Part shown: one piece after another, positions 1 through 8,440 of the stretch
Layout: each line of letters opens with the position of its first letter
Position numbering within the stretch: the stretch's first letter is position 1
DNA from: Oleispirillum sp965228165
GTDB taxonomy: Bacteria; Pseudomonadota; Alphaproteobacteria; Rhodospirillales; Rhodospirillaceae
Length of the DNA: 64,000 bases
Assembly: GCA_965228165.1 (NCBI GenBank)
Contig: CBDDHB010000003.1
Span: 1,674,001 to 1,738,000 of the forward strand
Direction of reading: 5' to 3'
Translations under genes and position numbers: made by a program
The notes under the pieces: model-generated
Database searches by the model: none
Told to the model about the DNA's origin: nothing
What the model saw: the letters and a program-made list of their open reading frames with translations, nothing else

Positions 1-89
1 GTGGTTTCAGCCATCGCGTTCCATCCGCCTGTTCCCGCCGCGCGTCGGCATGATTTCCGTCTTCCGGTCGGGCTTCGCGTTTCGTCCGG

Positions 90-278
90 TCATCGGTTTT
101 CGATCTGTTCCCGGGCGGCGCGACCGGGACGGCTGATCGCCAGGATCAAGAAATCGACCAGCGGCGTGATCACGATGGACAGAAGAAAATGGCCGACGAA
201 ACCGAACACCGTGTGCCGTCCCATGAATCCGGTGACGGCGCAGGCCGCCAGATAGAGAAGACCGAGAATGATGATCAT
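90..278 (-). CDS. small hydrophobic membrane protein
   Basis: A 62-residue protein beginning MIIILGLLYLAACA. It has two hydrophobic stretches (residues about 1-15 and 25-50) and a basic, polar C-terminus (RPGRAAREQIENR), as in a two-TM inner-membrane protein. I chose this start because the frame upstream of it is polar, reads like a shadow and lacks a convincing ribosome site. It lies divergently from the sensor-like gene at 439, with about 160 bp between them. I recognise no family. Bases 1-89 hold nothing I can support. Confidence 0.4.
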   Translation of the reverse strand: MIIILGLLYLAACAVTGFMGRHTVFGFVGHFLLSIVITPLVDFLILAISRPGRAAREQIENR

Positions 279-438
279 GGATGCACACCCCGTGCGGCAC
301 CGGGAAAGGGTTGGGGATTCAACGAAATCTCCCCACGCACGATACGAACGCCGGGAAGGCCCGTCAATTCGATTTCTATTGACGGACAAGGATGTTCCGG
401 GGAACGTTGACCCTGCCAGGAGGCCTGGATACGCCGTG

Positions 439-1206
439 ATGAGTTCATCCCAATCCCTCAGTCTCGTCGCCAAGATCGGCATCGCGATGGTGGCGGTCTC
501 CCTGTCCGCCGTGGGGTTGACCGGCGCGCTCGGCCTTCTTCGTTTCGAGGAAACCTACAAGCGTTTGGCGGTGCAGCGGCTGGAGGTGGCGGCGCGCGAG
601 ATCGGTCGCGTCCTGCACGTCGGCCTGGACCTGGGGCTGACCGTCGATGCGCAGGAAAACCTTCCCGATCTGTTGCGCCAGTATCTGGCGGCGCATCCCG
701 ACCTGTCCGCGATCGTGGTGCACGCCTGCGACGGCGCGCCGCTGGTGCGGGCGGACCGGGGCGCGGCGGCGGGCGAGGCTTGGCGCGTCCACTTGTCGAA
801 AACCTCCTGGTCCTCGGTCGATGCCGAGACGATCGGCGTCGGCCTGCGGATCGCCGATCCCCTGGGCGGCTGCGCGGCGGGAGTGGCGGTGATCCGTTCG
901 TCCGAAACCCTGCGGCGGACCATGGCCCGGGTCGGCGGGCGTTACGCGGCCCTGGGGGCGGCGGCGGCCGCCGCCGGGGTGGCGGCGATCGGCGCGGCGT
1001 TCCTGTTCGGGCGGCGGCGTCCCGCCCTGGAAGGGGTCCGCCGCGACCTGGACGGGATTCTTGCCGGAACCGCCGCCCCTCCCTCCGCCCTGTCCGCCGC
1101 CGCCGCCGGAGAGGGATGGGAACGCGATCTCGTCGCCGCCTATCTGGACGCCCGACCGGAGTTGCTGCGCCTTGCCGACGCGAACCGGGCGGAGGGGGCG
1201 GGTTGA
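439..1206 (+). CDS. two-TM periplasmic sensor-like protein
   Basis: A 255-residue protein. One TM segment lies at about residues 11-34, a periplasmic region of about 130 residues follows, and an Ala-rich TM segment at about 169-190 leads into a short cytoplasmic tail. This is the layout of a membrane-bound sensor input module without any kinase or cyclase output. An AGGAGG at 418-423 precedes both a GTG at 436 and the ATG at 439, so either may be the start. Its stop overlaps the next start (TGATG). The next gene begins with a similar TM-periplasmic-TM unit, so the two probably work as a pair. I assign no ligand. Confidence 0.6.
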   Translation: MSSSQSLSLVAKIGIAMVAVSLSAVGLTGALGLLRFEETYKRLAVQRLEVAAREIGRVLHVGLDLGLTVDAQENLPDLLRQYLAAHPDLSAIVVHACDGAPLVRADRGAAAGEAWRVHLSKTSWSSVDAETIGVGLRIADPLGGCAAGVAVIRSSETLRRTMARVGGRYAALGAAAAAAGVAAIGAAFLFGRRRPALEGVRRDLDGILAGTAAPPSALSAAAAGEGWERDLVAAYLDARPELLRLADANRAEGAG

Positions 1207-3164
1207 TGCGGCGTGGTTTGTCCGGTCCGATGGCGCAGGGGCTGGCCCTGTTCGGGGTCGCCCTGCTGCTCGCCCTGTTCGTGGTGTCCTGGCAGGCGCT
1301 GATGAGCAGTTCGCGGTTCCTGTTTCCCGAACTGGCGCAGAAGGCCCTGGCGGAGGCGGATCAGGCGAAGCGCAAGATCGACGCCGCCCTCGACCTGGGG
1401 ATTCCGGCGGAGCGTCTGGTCGGGGTGGACGCCCTGTTCGCGGCGATGAAGGCGAGCGACCCCGACGTCGCCTTCCTGGCGGTGACCGACGGATCGACGG
1501 TGCTGTTCCTGGAAGGGCGGGCGCGGAACGATCTCGACCGCGCCCTGACCGCGACGGCGCGGACCCCCGGCCCCGACGGCCTGGCGGCGTCGCAAAGCCT
1601 GCGCGGCGGCTTTCTGGTGACGACCCTGCCGCTCGGCGCTGCGCGGAGCCTTCACCTCGGTCACGACGAGGATTCGCTGCTGAAGCCCCTGCTCGACAAC
1701 CTGTTCGACGTCGGCGTCATCGTCATGGTCGCCCTGCTGCTCGCCTTCGAGGTGATGCTGCTGGTGATTTCGGTCAACGTGGTGCAGCCGGCGCGCGCGG
1801 CGATCGCGATGCTGCGCGGGCTGGCCGCCGGGCGGGTCGGCCCGACCGCCGGGGCGCGGGCGGGCGGCGTCCTCGGCGCGGTGCAGGAGCGCCTGGACGC
1901 TTTCGCCGCCCGTTGCGCCGGGTCGGTCCGGACGGCGGCGACGGAGGGGGTGTCGCTGGTCTGCGTCCGCCTGCTCGCCTTCCTGTTCGTCTTCGCCGAG
2001 GAGTTGGGGCGGCCCTTCCTGCCGGTCTATGCCGGGGACTTCGCCGCCCGCACCCCCTCCCTCGACGCCAATCTGGCGACCGGCGTCGTCGTCGGCCTGC
2101 ACATGAGCGTCGTCGCCCTGGCCGTGCCGTTCGCCACCGTCCTCTATTCCCGGCTGGGGCGGACCCGGCTGTACGCCCTGGGCGCGCTGATCGCCTCGGC
2201 GGGGCTGGTCGGCACCGGCATGGCGTCCGGCTATTGGGACCTGCTGCTCTGGCGGGCGCTGTCGGCGATCGGCTACGCCACCACCTTCGTCGCCTGCCAG
2301 GGCTTCGTCATCGAGACCACCACCTCGGCCAACCGGGCGAGCGGCACCGCGATGATGGTCGGGGGGGATCACCCTGGCCGACATCTGCGGCCCCGCCTTC
2401 GGCGGCGTCGTCGCCGAACGCTTCGGCCAGGGGGAGACCTTCCTGTTCGGCGCCGGAGTGGCGGCGCTGGCGGCCCTGCTGGTGGTGCGCCTGATGGCGG
2501 GGGGCGGCCCCGGGCCGAGGCGGGCGCGCCCCGCCACGTCACCCTGCGCGATTTCGTCGCCGCCTTCGCCAACCGGCGGCTGGTGCTGCAACTGTGTCTG
2601 GCGGCGGTTCCGGCGAAGGTTCTGCTGACCGGATTCCTGTTCTATCTGCTGCCGGTGACCCTGCTGGGTTTCGGCTGGCGGGAGGCCGACGTCGGGCGGA
2701 TCGTCATGGTCTATGGCATCACCATGCTGGTCGGCGGGCCGCTGTTCGGACGCCTGACCGACCGGCGGCAGAACCACGCGGCGGTGGTCGCCTGCGGCGG
2801 GCTGCTCTCCGGCCTGCCGTTGCTGGCGGTGCCCTTCGTCCCGGTCGAGGCGGTGCTGCCGGCGGCGCTGCTGCTCGTCCTCGCCCTCGGCGCCGGGCAG
2901 TCGATGTCGATCACCGCCCAGACCTCGATGGTGGTCGGCATGGCCCGGGAATCCGACGTGCGGCGGGGGCATGCCCCCGAACTCACCGTGCTGCGCTTCG
3001 TCGAACGCTTCGGCGGCGGCCTCGGCCCGATGATCGCCGCCCCCCTGGCGGCGGCGGTGGGCAGCGTGCAGGCGATCGGCGTGCTGGGGATCTATGCGGC
3101 GACGAGCGCGATTCTCTATGCCCTGATCGCGGTGCGATTCCGCCCGGCGGAGGGCCCGCGATGA
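1206..3164 (+). CDS. sensor-domain / MFS transporter fusion (two frame breaks)
   Basis: About 652 residues. The N-terminus has a TM at about 10-30, a periplasmic domain at about 32-160 and a TM at about 163-195, resembling a chemoreceptor or kinase input region. From about residue 235 a 12-TM major facilitator follows, with an MFS-type loop containing GRLTDRR. The frame leaves at the G7 run near 2359-2365 and returns near the G6 run at 2500-2506; the alternative frame between them (ITLADICGPAFGG) continues the MFS. I therefore read two compensating homopolymer errors in one gene. The start overlaps the upstream stop and the end overlaps the next start (ATGA). Sensing coupled to export is inference. 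Confidence 0.7.
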   Translation: MRRGLSGPMAQGLALFGVALLLALFVVSWQALMSSSRFLFPELAQKALAEADQAKRKIDAALDLGIPAERLVGVDALFAAMKASDPDVAFLAVTDGSTVLFLEGRARNDLDRALTATARTPGPDGLAASQSLRGGFLVTTLPLGAARSLHLGHDEDSLLKPLLDNLFDVGVIVMVALLLAFEVMLLVISVNVVQPARAAIAMLRGLAAGRVGPTAGARAGGVLGAVQERLDAFAARCAGSVRTAATEGVSLVCVRLLAFLFVFAEELGRPFLPVYAGDFAARTPSLDANLATGVVVGLHMSVVALAVPFATVLYSRLGRTRLYALGALIASAGLVGTGMASGYWDLLLWRALSAIGYATTFVACQGFVIETTTSANRASGTAMMVGGDHPGRHLRPRLRRRRRRTLRPGGDLPVRRRSGGAGGPAGGAPDGGGRPRAEAGAPRHVTLRDFVAAFANRRLVLQLCLAAVPAKVLLTGFLFYLLPVTLLGFGWREADVGRIVMVYGITMLVGGPLFGRLTDRRQNHAAVVACGGLLSGLPLLAVPFVPVEAVLPAALLLVLALGAGQSMSITAQTSMVVGMARESDVRRGHAPELTVLRFVERFGGGLGPMIAAPLAAAVGSVQAIGVLGIYAATSAILYALIAVRFRPAEGPR

Positions 3165-4176
3165 AACGCCGCGCCCTTCTCGCCACCCTCGCCGGGGGCG
3201 TCGCCGGACTGGTTCCGGGCAGCGCCGCCCTGGCCCGTCCCGGGGGGGGGGCGGCGCTTCCGCATCCTGATGATCCTGTGGCGCGGCGAAACCGGGGTCG
3301 AGGCGGGATTCCGCGAACAGCTCGCCGCCCTGGGGGTGCCCGCCGAGATCGAGGTCCGCGACCTCGGACGCGACCTCGGGCGGCTTCCGGCGGCGATCGC
3401 CTTGGCGCGGGCGACCCGCCCCGACCTCGTCTACACCTGGGGCACCGGCATCGCCCTCGGCGTCGCGGGAACGTGGAAGGCGGTCGATCCGGCCCGCCAC
3501 CTGACCGACATTCCGGTGCTGTTCACCATGGTCTCCTCGCCGCGCGGCGCCGACCTTCAGCCGCCGCCGGACAAGCCCCCCCGCCCCAACCTCACCGGGG
3601 TGTCGCACATCGCGCCGCTGTCGGCGCAGATCAACGCCATTCGCGCCTATCTGCCGCTGAAGCGCCTGGGCATCGTCTACAACCCCCAGGAAAGCAACTC
3701 GCTCGTCAATCTGGCGGAGTTGCGGGGGCTGTCCGCCGCGGCGGATTTCCAACTGCTGGAAGCGCCGGTTCCCGCCGGAGCCGACGGCCTGCCCGATGCC
3801 GCGCGCATCCCCGGCCTGGTCGCCGATCTGGCGCGACGGGGGCGCAGGTCCTGTACATCGGGCCGGACAACTTCATCGGCGGGCATCGCGACCTTCTGAC
3901 CGGCGCGGGGATCGCGGCGGGGATTCCCTGCTTCACCGCCACCGAACTGGAAATCCGCGAAAGCCAGGCGATGATCGGTCTGGTCAGCCGCTACGAGGCG
4001 GTGGGACGGCTGGCGGCGAACCAGGCGAAGCGGATTCTGGTCGATGGGGTTCCCCCGCCGCCGTGCCGATCGAGACCCTGCAACGCTTTTCCTACATCAT
4101 CCGGCTGCCGGTCGCCCTGCGCCTGGGGCTGTATCCGTCGCTGCAACTTCTCGACTACGCCGAGGTGATCCGATGA
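3161..4176 (+). CDS. ABC transporter substrate-binding protein, ABC_sub_bind family (frameshifted)
   Basis: A predicted signal peptide (MKRRALLATLAGGVAG...ALA) is followed by a two-lobed periplasmic binding protein of the COG2984/ABC_sub_bind type. Supporting segments include RILMILWRGETG, LPLKRLGIVYNP, VLYIGPDNFI and the closing RLGLYPSLQLLDYAEVIR. The frame breaks three times: in a run of ten G near 3241-3250, at a G5 run near 3838-3842, and near 4046-4056. Each break is repaired by moving to another frame whose protein continues the family. Start and stop overlap the neighbours by ATGA, so it is co-transcribed with the sensor/MFS genes and the GNAT gene. No ABC permease or ATPase partner is adjacent, so it may serve as a sensory binding protein. 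Confidence 0.75.
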
Positions 4177-4895
4177 GTTCCGACCCGCTTCGGGGGGCGC
4201 TGACCCGCCGCCACGGACGCCCCTGCCCGCCGGTCGGCTTCGCCGGGCGCTGGCTGGACGACGGCGAGGTCGGCGCGGTGATCGCCCTGCACCGCGCGGT
4301 GCGCGAAACCATCGCGCCGGAGCTTCTGTGCCGCGAAACCGACGTCTTTTTCGCCGATCACAGCGGGCGGGTCGGAACCATCCTCGGCCTGTTCGCGGAG
4401 GACCGGCTGATCGCCTATGGCGTCCTTGGCCTGCCGCCCCTGGGGGAACCGAGCTTCGCCGACGACTTCGCCCTGTCGGCGGAGGAGCGGGCGGCGGCGG
4501 CGACCGTCGATGGCGCGGCGGTGCTGCCGGAATGGCGCGGCAACGGTCTGCACCGCCTGCTGGTCGTCGAACGCCTGCGGCGGGCGCGGCAACAGGGGCG
4601 GCGGATCGCTCTGTCCACGGTGGCGCCGGGCAATCTGCCCAGCCTGCGCAACCTGCTGGCGGAAGGACTGACCATCCGCGCCCTGCGCGCCCGTTTCGGC
4701 GGGATGCGCTATCTGGTGCGCCGCGACCTCGACCGCCCGCCCGCCGCGCCGCCGCAAGCCGGGCGCTGGATCGCGGTGGACGACCTTGCGGCGCAGGACG
4801 AGGCGCTGCGGCGCGGCGAAATCGGCTGGACGGTGGCGGAAGATCGGGCGGACGGTCCTGCCGTCTGGTTCGGCGCGCCGAACCGTGCGATATAG
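4173..4895 (+). CDS. GNAT-family N-acetyltransferase
   Basis: A 240-residue protein with a GNAT core. Its acetyl-CoA-binding turn appears as VLPEWRGNGLHRLLV (R-x-x-G-x-G/A type), followed by an AP-GNLPSLRNLL segment typical of motif B. The C-terminal 60 residues (from about RRDLDRPPA) form a short extension outside the fold. ATG overlaps the previous stop (ATGA at 4173-4176), placing it in the same operon. The substrate is unknown. Confidence 0.75.
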   Translation: MSSDPLRGALTRRHGRPCPPVGFAGRWLDDGEVGAVIALHRAVRETIAPELLCRETDVFFADHSGRVGTILGLFAEDRLIAYGVLGLPPLGEPSFADDFALSAEERAAAATVDGAAVLPEWRGNGLHRLLVVERLRRARQQGRRIALSTVAPGNLPSLRNLLAEGLTIRALRARFGGMRYLVRRDLDRPPAAPPQAGRWIAVDDLAAQDEALRRGEIGWTVAEDRADGPAVWFGAPNRAI

Positions 4896-4918
4896 GTAGG
4901 GGGCGAGGCGAAGGGGTG

Positions 4919-5581
4919 ATGGCGATGACGCAAGGGCCCATTCTGGTGGTGGTGACGCTGAAAGGCGGCAGCGGCAAGAGCACGCTAGCCGGATGTCTGG
5001 CGGTCCACTGGCGGCGGGCCGGGCGCGACCCGGTCCTGGTCGATGCCGACCCGCAGCGCTCCCTGGTTCGGCTGGCGGCGCGGGAAAAGGCCCTGGCCGG
5101 GGTGCCGGTGATCGAGGACTGCGCCGAATCCGTCACCGAAACCGCGCGCCGCGCGGCGCTGGCCCACGCCCCGGTGATCGTCGATACCGCCGGGTTCCGC
5201 GCGCCGTCCACCCTGGCGGCGCTGTCCGTCGCCGATCTGGTGGTGGTGCCGGTGAAGCCGTCGCCCCTGGACGTCGATGTGATGATCGATACCGCCCGGA
5301 CCCTGTTCGCCGCCCGCGACGGACGCCGCCCCCGCTTCCGCTGCGTCCTCACCCAGACCACCCGCGACAGCGTGATTTCCCGCCACATCCGCGCCGAACT
5401 CGCCGCCGCCGGGTTCCCCCTGTTCGACGGCGAACTGGTCAACCGCATCGCCTATGGCGAGGCCGCCCTGTACGGGGCGACGCCCTCGATCACCGAACCG
5501 CGCGGCGCGGCGGCGCGGGAGATCGAAGCGCTGGCCGACGAGATCGGACGCGCCCTTTCCGCATCCGAGGTGACGGTATGA
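4919..5581 (+). CDS. ParA-family P-loop ATPase
   Basis: About 220 residues. A deviant Walker A motif (KGGSGKST, with the signature first lysine) lies near residues 16-23, VLVDADPQRS forms the A' region, and VIVDTAGF is the Walker B equivalent. This identifies the MinD/ParA family, which position or partition cargo on membranes or nucleoid. There is no N-terminal HTH, so it is not a canonical plasmid ParA, and no parB follows. The start is ATG 4919 or ATG 4925; the GGGG at 4913-4916 favours the second by spacing. Its stop overlaps the next start (ATGA), which ties it to a DUF697 membrane protein. Confidence 0.8.
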   Translation: MAMTQGPILVVVTLKGGSGKSTLAGCLAVHWRRAGRDPVLVDADPQRSLVRLAAREKALAGVPVIEDCAESVTETARRAALAHAPVIVDTAGFRAPSTLAALSVADLVVVPVKPSPLDVDVMIDTARTLFAARDGRRPRFRCVLTQTTRDSVISRHIRAELAAAGFPLFDGELVNRIAYGEAALYGATPSITEPRGAAAREIEALADEIGRALSASEVTV

Positions 5582-6183
5582 GCAAGAAACTCCCCAAGGC
5601 GACGGCGGAAACCCTGGACGATATCCGTCGCGACGCGCCGCCCGCCCCGGAGCCGCCCGCCGCCGATCCGGTCGCCCCGGAGGCGATTCCGGACTCCGCG
5701 CCGGAGACCTCCGCCCCGTTCCTGGAGGAAGGGGAGTCCGTCGCCCTGCGCCGCGCCCGCGCCGGCGAGATCGTCGAACGCCACACCGCCTATGCCGCCG
5801 TCGGCGGCCTGCTGCCGCTGCCGCTGCTCGACACCTTGAGCGTCATGGCGACGGTCGCCCTGATGATCCAGGCGGTGGCCGAACTCTACGGCCAGCCGGT
5901 GCGCCGCGAACGCGCCCGGGTGCTCGCCGCCAGCCTTGCCGGGGGGATCGGTCAGGCGGGCGCGGGGTCGGCGACCGCCTCGGCGCTGGCCAAGTGGGTG
6001 CCGGGGGCCAACGCCGTCGGCATGGTGGTGTCGTCGGTCGCCGCCGCCGCGCTGACCCGGTCCATCGGCCGCGCCTTCATCCTGCATTTCGAAACCGGCG
6101 GCGTCGCCCTGCAATTCGACGCCGCCGCGCTGCGCGCCTATTTCGCCGCGTCGTCCCGCAGCCAGCCGATCTCCCGCCAATAG
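5578..6183 (+). CDS. DUF697-family membrane protein
   Basis: A 201-residue protein. A Pro/Ala-rich cytoplasmic N-terminus (about 1-65) leads into a DUF697-like hydrophobic core (VGGLLPLPLLDTLSVMATVALMIQ, then VPGANAVGMVVSSVAAAALT) and ends with HFETGGVALQFDAAALRAYF. A paralogue with the same closing pattern (NTHFKTGGTLLDFDADKMRAFY) lies at 14593-15108. It is translationally coupled to the ParA-like ATPase. The last 46 bp overlap the convergent TAXI gene. Function unknown; a membrane partner of the ATPase is inference. Confidence 0.75.
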   Translation: MSKKLPKATAETLDDIRRDAPPAPEPPAADPVAPEAIPDSAPETSAPFLEEGESVALRRARAGEIVERHTAYAAVGGLLPLPLLDTLSVMATVALMIQAVAELYGQPVRRERARVLAASLAGGIGQAGAGSATASALAKWVPGANAVGMVVSSVAAAALTRSIGRAFILHFETGGVALQFDAAALRAYFAASSRSQPISRQ

Positions 6184-7202
6184 CGGGCCGCGCCCGCGTG
6201 GAAGGGCAGGAAGTTCGCCTTCTCGAACATCGCGCGCGGCTCCACCGTGGACAGCGACCGGTGGTGGGCGCGGAACAGGTCCAGGTTCTCGCGCACGCTG
6301 CGCACCAGCCAATAGACCAGGTACGGGTCCACCCGGCTGTCGGCGACCAGGGTCGCCTTGAAGCCGTAGGACGGAATGGCGGCGGTCTGCCCGGGATAGG
6401 TTCCCGCCGGAACCTCGCCCCAGAAGAAGTACGGATGCTCCGCCACCATCTTCTCGACGGCGGGGGTGCGCATGCCGACGATGCGCGCGCCGCAATTGGC
6501 GATCGAGGTCGAAATCGGCGGCGCGGGGTGGCCGATCCACAGCCCGAAGGCGTCGAGGTAGCCGTCGCACAGGCCGCGCTGGTTGAGATCCTGGGCGGCG
6601 CTGTAGACGGTGCCGAGGTCGGCGTGGCGGATTCCCTCGGCGGCGAGCAGGGTTTCCCACAGGTGCCGCGACGAGGTTCCCTCCGGCCCGATGTTGATTC
6701 GTTTGCCGCGCAGATCGCCGACCGCGCGGATGGCCTTGCGGCGGCTGACCACCAGCACCCCCAACTCGTCGTGCAGCGACATCACCGAGCGCCCGGTGGG
6801 CAGGGCGATGCGCCCGCTGGCGTCGTCGTCGTTGGTGTTCGACTGGATGATGATGAACTGCGCCCGCCCCTGCGCCATCAGGCTGACGTTGCTGGCGTCG
6901 CCCTGCGAACGCAGCGAGACGCAGCGGATGCGGTGGCGGTCGAACGAGGCGTTGACCGCCGCGCAGATCGCGCTCGCCACGTAGAAATAGGTGCCCTTGG
7001 TGCTGCCGCCGTAGATCGCGAGGAAGTATTCCCGGGGGTGCGACGGGTCCGGGGGCTCCAGGTTGTTCTCGTCGCGGGCGTTGTCCTGGGCGGCGGGAAT
7101 GGCGTCCGGGCTGAATTCCGTCGTCACGTCGCCGGGGGAGGACGCGAACGCGGCTCCGGAGAACAGGACGGCGGCGGCGAAACTCGCCAGAAGACGTTTC
7201 AT
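6138..7202 (-). CDS. TAXI-family TRAP transporter solute-binding protein
   Basis: A 354-residue exported binding protein. The signal peptide is MKRLLASFAAAVLFSGAAFAS. Family hallmarks are IYGGSTKGTYFYVASAIC, followed by RIRCVSLRSQGDASNVSLMAQGRAQF and DLRGKRINIGPEGTSSR. It would capture a small carboxylate-like ligand in the periplasm for a TRAP permease, but no DctM/Q-type permease lies nearby, so the partner is encoded elsewhere or the protein acts in sensing. It is transcribed divergently from the ammonia-lyase gene (96 bp between starts). Its 3' end overlaps the convergent DUF697 gene by 46 bp. Confidence 0.85.
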   Translation of the reverse strand: MKRLLASFAAAVLFSGAAFASSPGDVTTEFSPDAIPAAQDNARDENNLEPPDPSHPREYFLAIYGGSTKGTYFYVASAICAAVNASFDRHRIRCVSLRSQGDASNVSLMAQGRAQFIIIQSNTNDDDASGRIALPTGRSVMSLHDELGVLVVSRRKAIRAVGDLRGKRINIGPEGTSSRHLWETLLAAEGIRHADLGTVYSAAQDLNQRGLCDGYLDAFGLWIGHPAPPISTSIANCGARIVGMRTPAVEKMVAEHPYFFWGEVPAGTYPGQTAAIPSYGFKATLVADSRVDPYLVYWLVRSVRENLDLFRAHHRSLSTVEPRAMFEKANFLPFHAGAARYWREIGWLRDDAAK

Positions 7203-7298
7203 CGGCAACGGATTTTCCCTCCCCGGCGTGGGCGAGCGGCAGTATAACCGAGCATCGCCGCGCATCATAGGCGCGGCAACGATTTTCGGGGGAAGAGC

Positions 7299-8440
7299 AT
7301 GGAGCTGTCCGGATTTCCGGCGGGCGTCGCGGCGGTTCAGATCAACCGCCGCTGGCGGGCGCGGCGCGGGTTCGGCGAAACCGCGGCGGAGGGAATTTCC
7401 CCGGACGAGATGGACGCGGCGCGGCGGGATATTTCCGGCTGGCCCGAATACGCCCCGACGCCGCTGCTCTCCCTGTCCGGCCTCGCCGCCCGACTCGGGG
7501 TGGCGGCGGTGGCGTGCAAGGACGAATCCCGCCGCTTCGGCGCGGGCGGGGTGAAGGCGCTGGGCGCGCCGTATGGCCTGCGGGCGCTGCTTCGCCGGGA
7601 GGGGATGGTCGGGCGGCCCTTCACCGCCGTCGCCGCGACCGACGGCAACCACGGTCTGGCGGTCGCCTGGGCGGCGCGGCGGGAGGGCGGCGACGCCCTG
7701 ATCTTCGTCGGGCGCGACATCGGCGAGGTTCGGTTGGAGCGGCTGCGCGCCCGGGGGGCGGAGGTCCGGATCGTCGACGGCACCTATGACGACGCGGTGG
7801 GCGTGGCGGCGGAAGAGGCGCGGAAGCCGGGGCGCCTTCTGGTCACCGACACCGACCCCGATGGCGGCCTGCCGGTCAGCCGGGCGATCATGGCGGGCTA
7901 CGCCGTGCTCGCCGCCGAGGCCTGGGAGCAGGGGCTGGAGGCCCTCGCCCCGACCCACCTATTCCTGCAATGCGGCGTCGGCGGCGTCGCGGGCGGCGTC
8001 GCTGCGGCGATCTGGCGGCGGACGTCTCCCGCCGTGCCGCGGGTCGTCACCGTCGAGCCGGTGGCCGCCGCCTGCGCCCTGGCCAGTCTGCGCGCCGGTC
8101 GGATGATGGCGGTGGCGGGCGACTTGCGGACGCGGATGGCGGGGTTGTCCTGCGGACGGCTGTCCCATCCCGCGTGGCGGATTCTGTCGCGCGTCGCCTT
8201 CGCCGGGATGACGGTGGCCGAGGACTTCGCCGCGCGGGCGCAAGCGGCCCTCGTCGGCGGGGAGTTCGGCGATCCGCCGCTGGCGACCTGGGATACCGGA
8301 GCGTCCGGTCTGGCGGGTCTGATCGCCGCCGCGTCCGACGAGGGATGCCGCCGCCTGCTGGGCTTTCCGCCGCCAGTCGGATTTTCGTCCTCAACAGCGA
8401 GGGACCGCCCGCCGGGGACGAGATCAGCCGGGCGGATTGA
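7299..8440 (+). CDS. dpaL: diaminopropionate ammonia-lyase homologue (3' frameshift)
   Basis: A PLP enzyme of the DpaL/YgeX group, which cleaves 2,3-diaminopropionate to pyruvate and ammonia. The PLP-lysine segment is CKDESRRFGAGGVKALGAPY (Lys of VKALG), with ATDGNHGLAVAWAAR as the phosphate/cofactor region and CGVGGVAGGVAAAIW as the Gly-rich loop. The frame breaks near 8370-8380; the family ending (FVLNSEGPPAGDEISRAD) continues in the next frame to the stop at 8440, so one gene is read. It overlaps the convergent ABC gene by 17 bp. The position next to a Dab-type aminotransferase and an NRPS suggests control of diamino-acid pools, which is inference. Confidence 0.8.

Noticed and set aside
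1..255. Plus-strand open frame at the left edge
   Set aside because: It overlaps the more hydrophobic, better-behaved minus-strand frame and has no recognisable domain or ribosome site.
1140..3752. A long antisense open frame of 870 codons opposite the MFS and binding-protein genes
   Set aside because: Composition is Arg/Gly/Gln-rich low complexity without domains; in DNA this GC-rich long stop-free antisense frames arise by chance.
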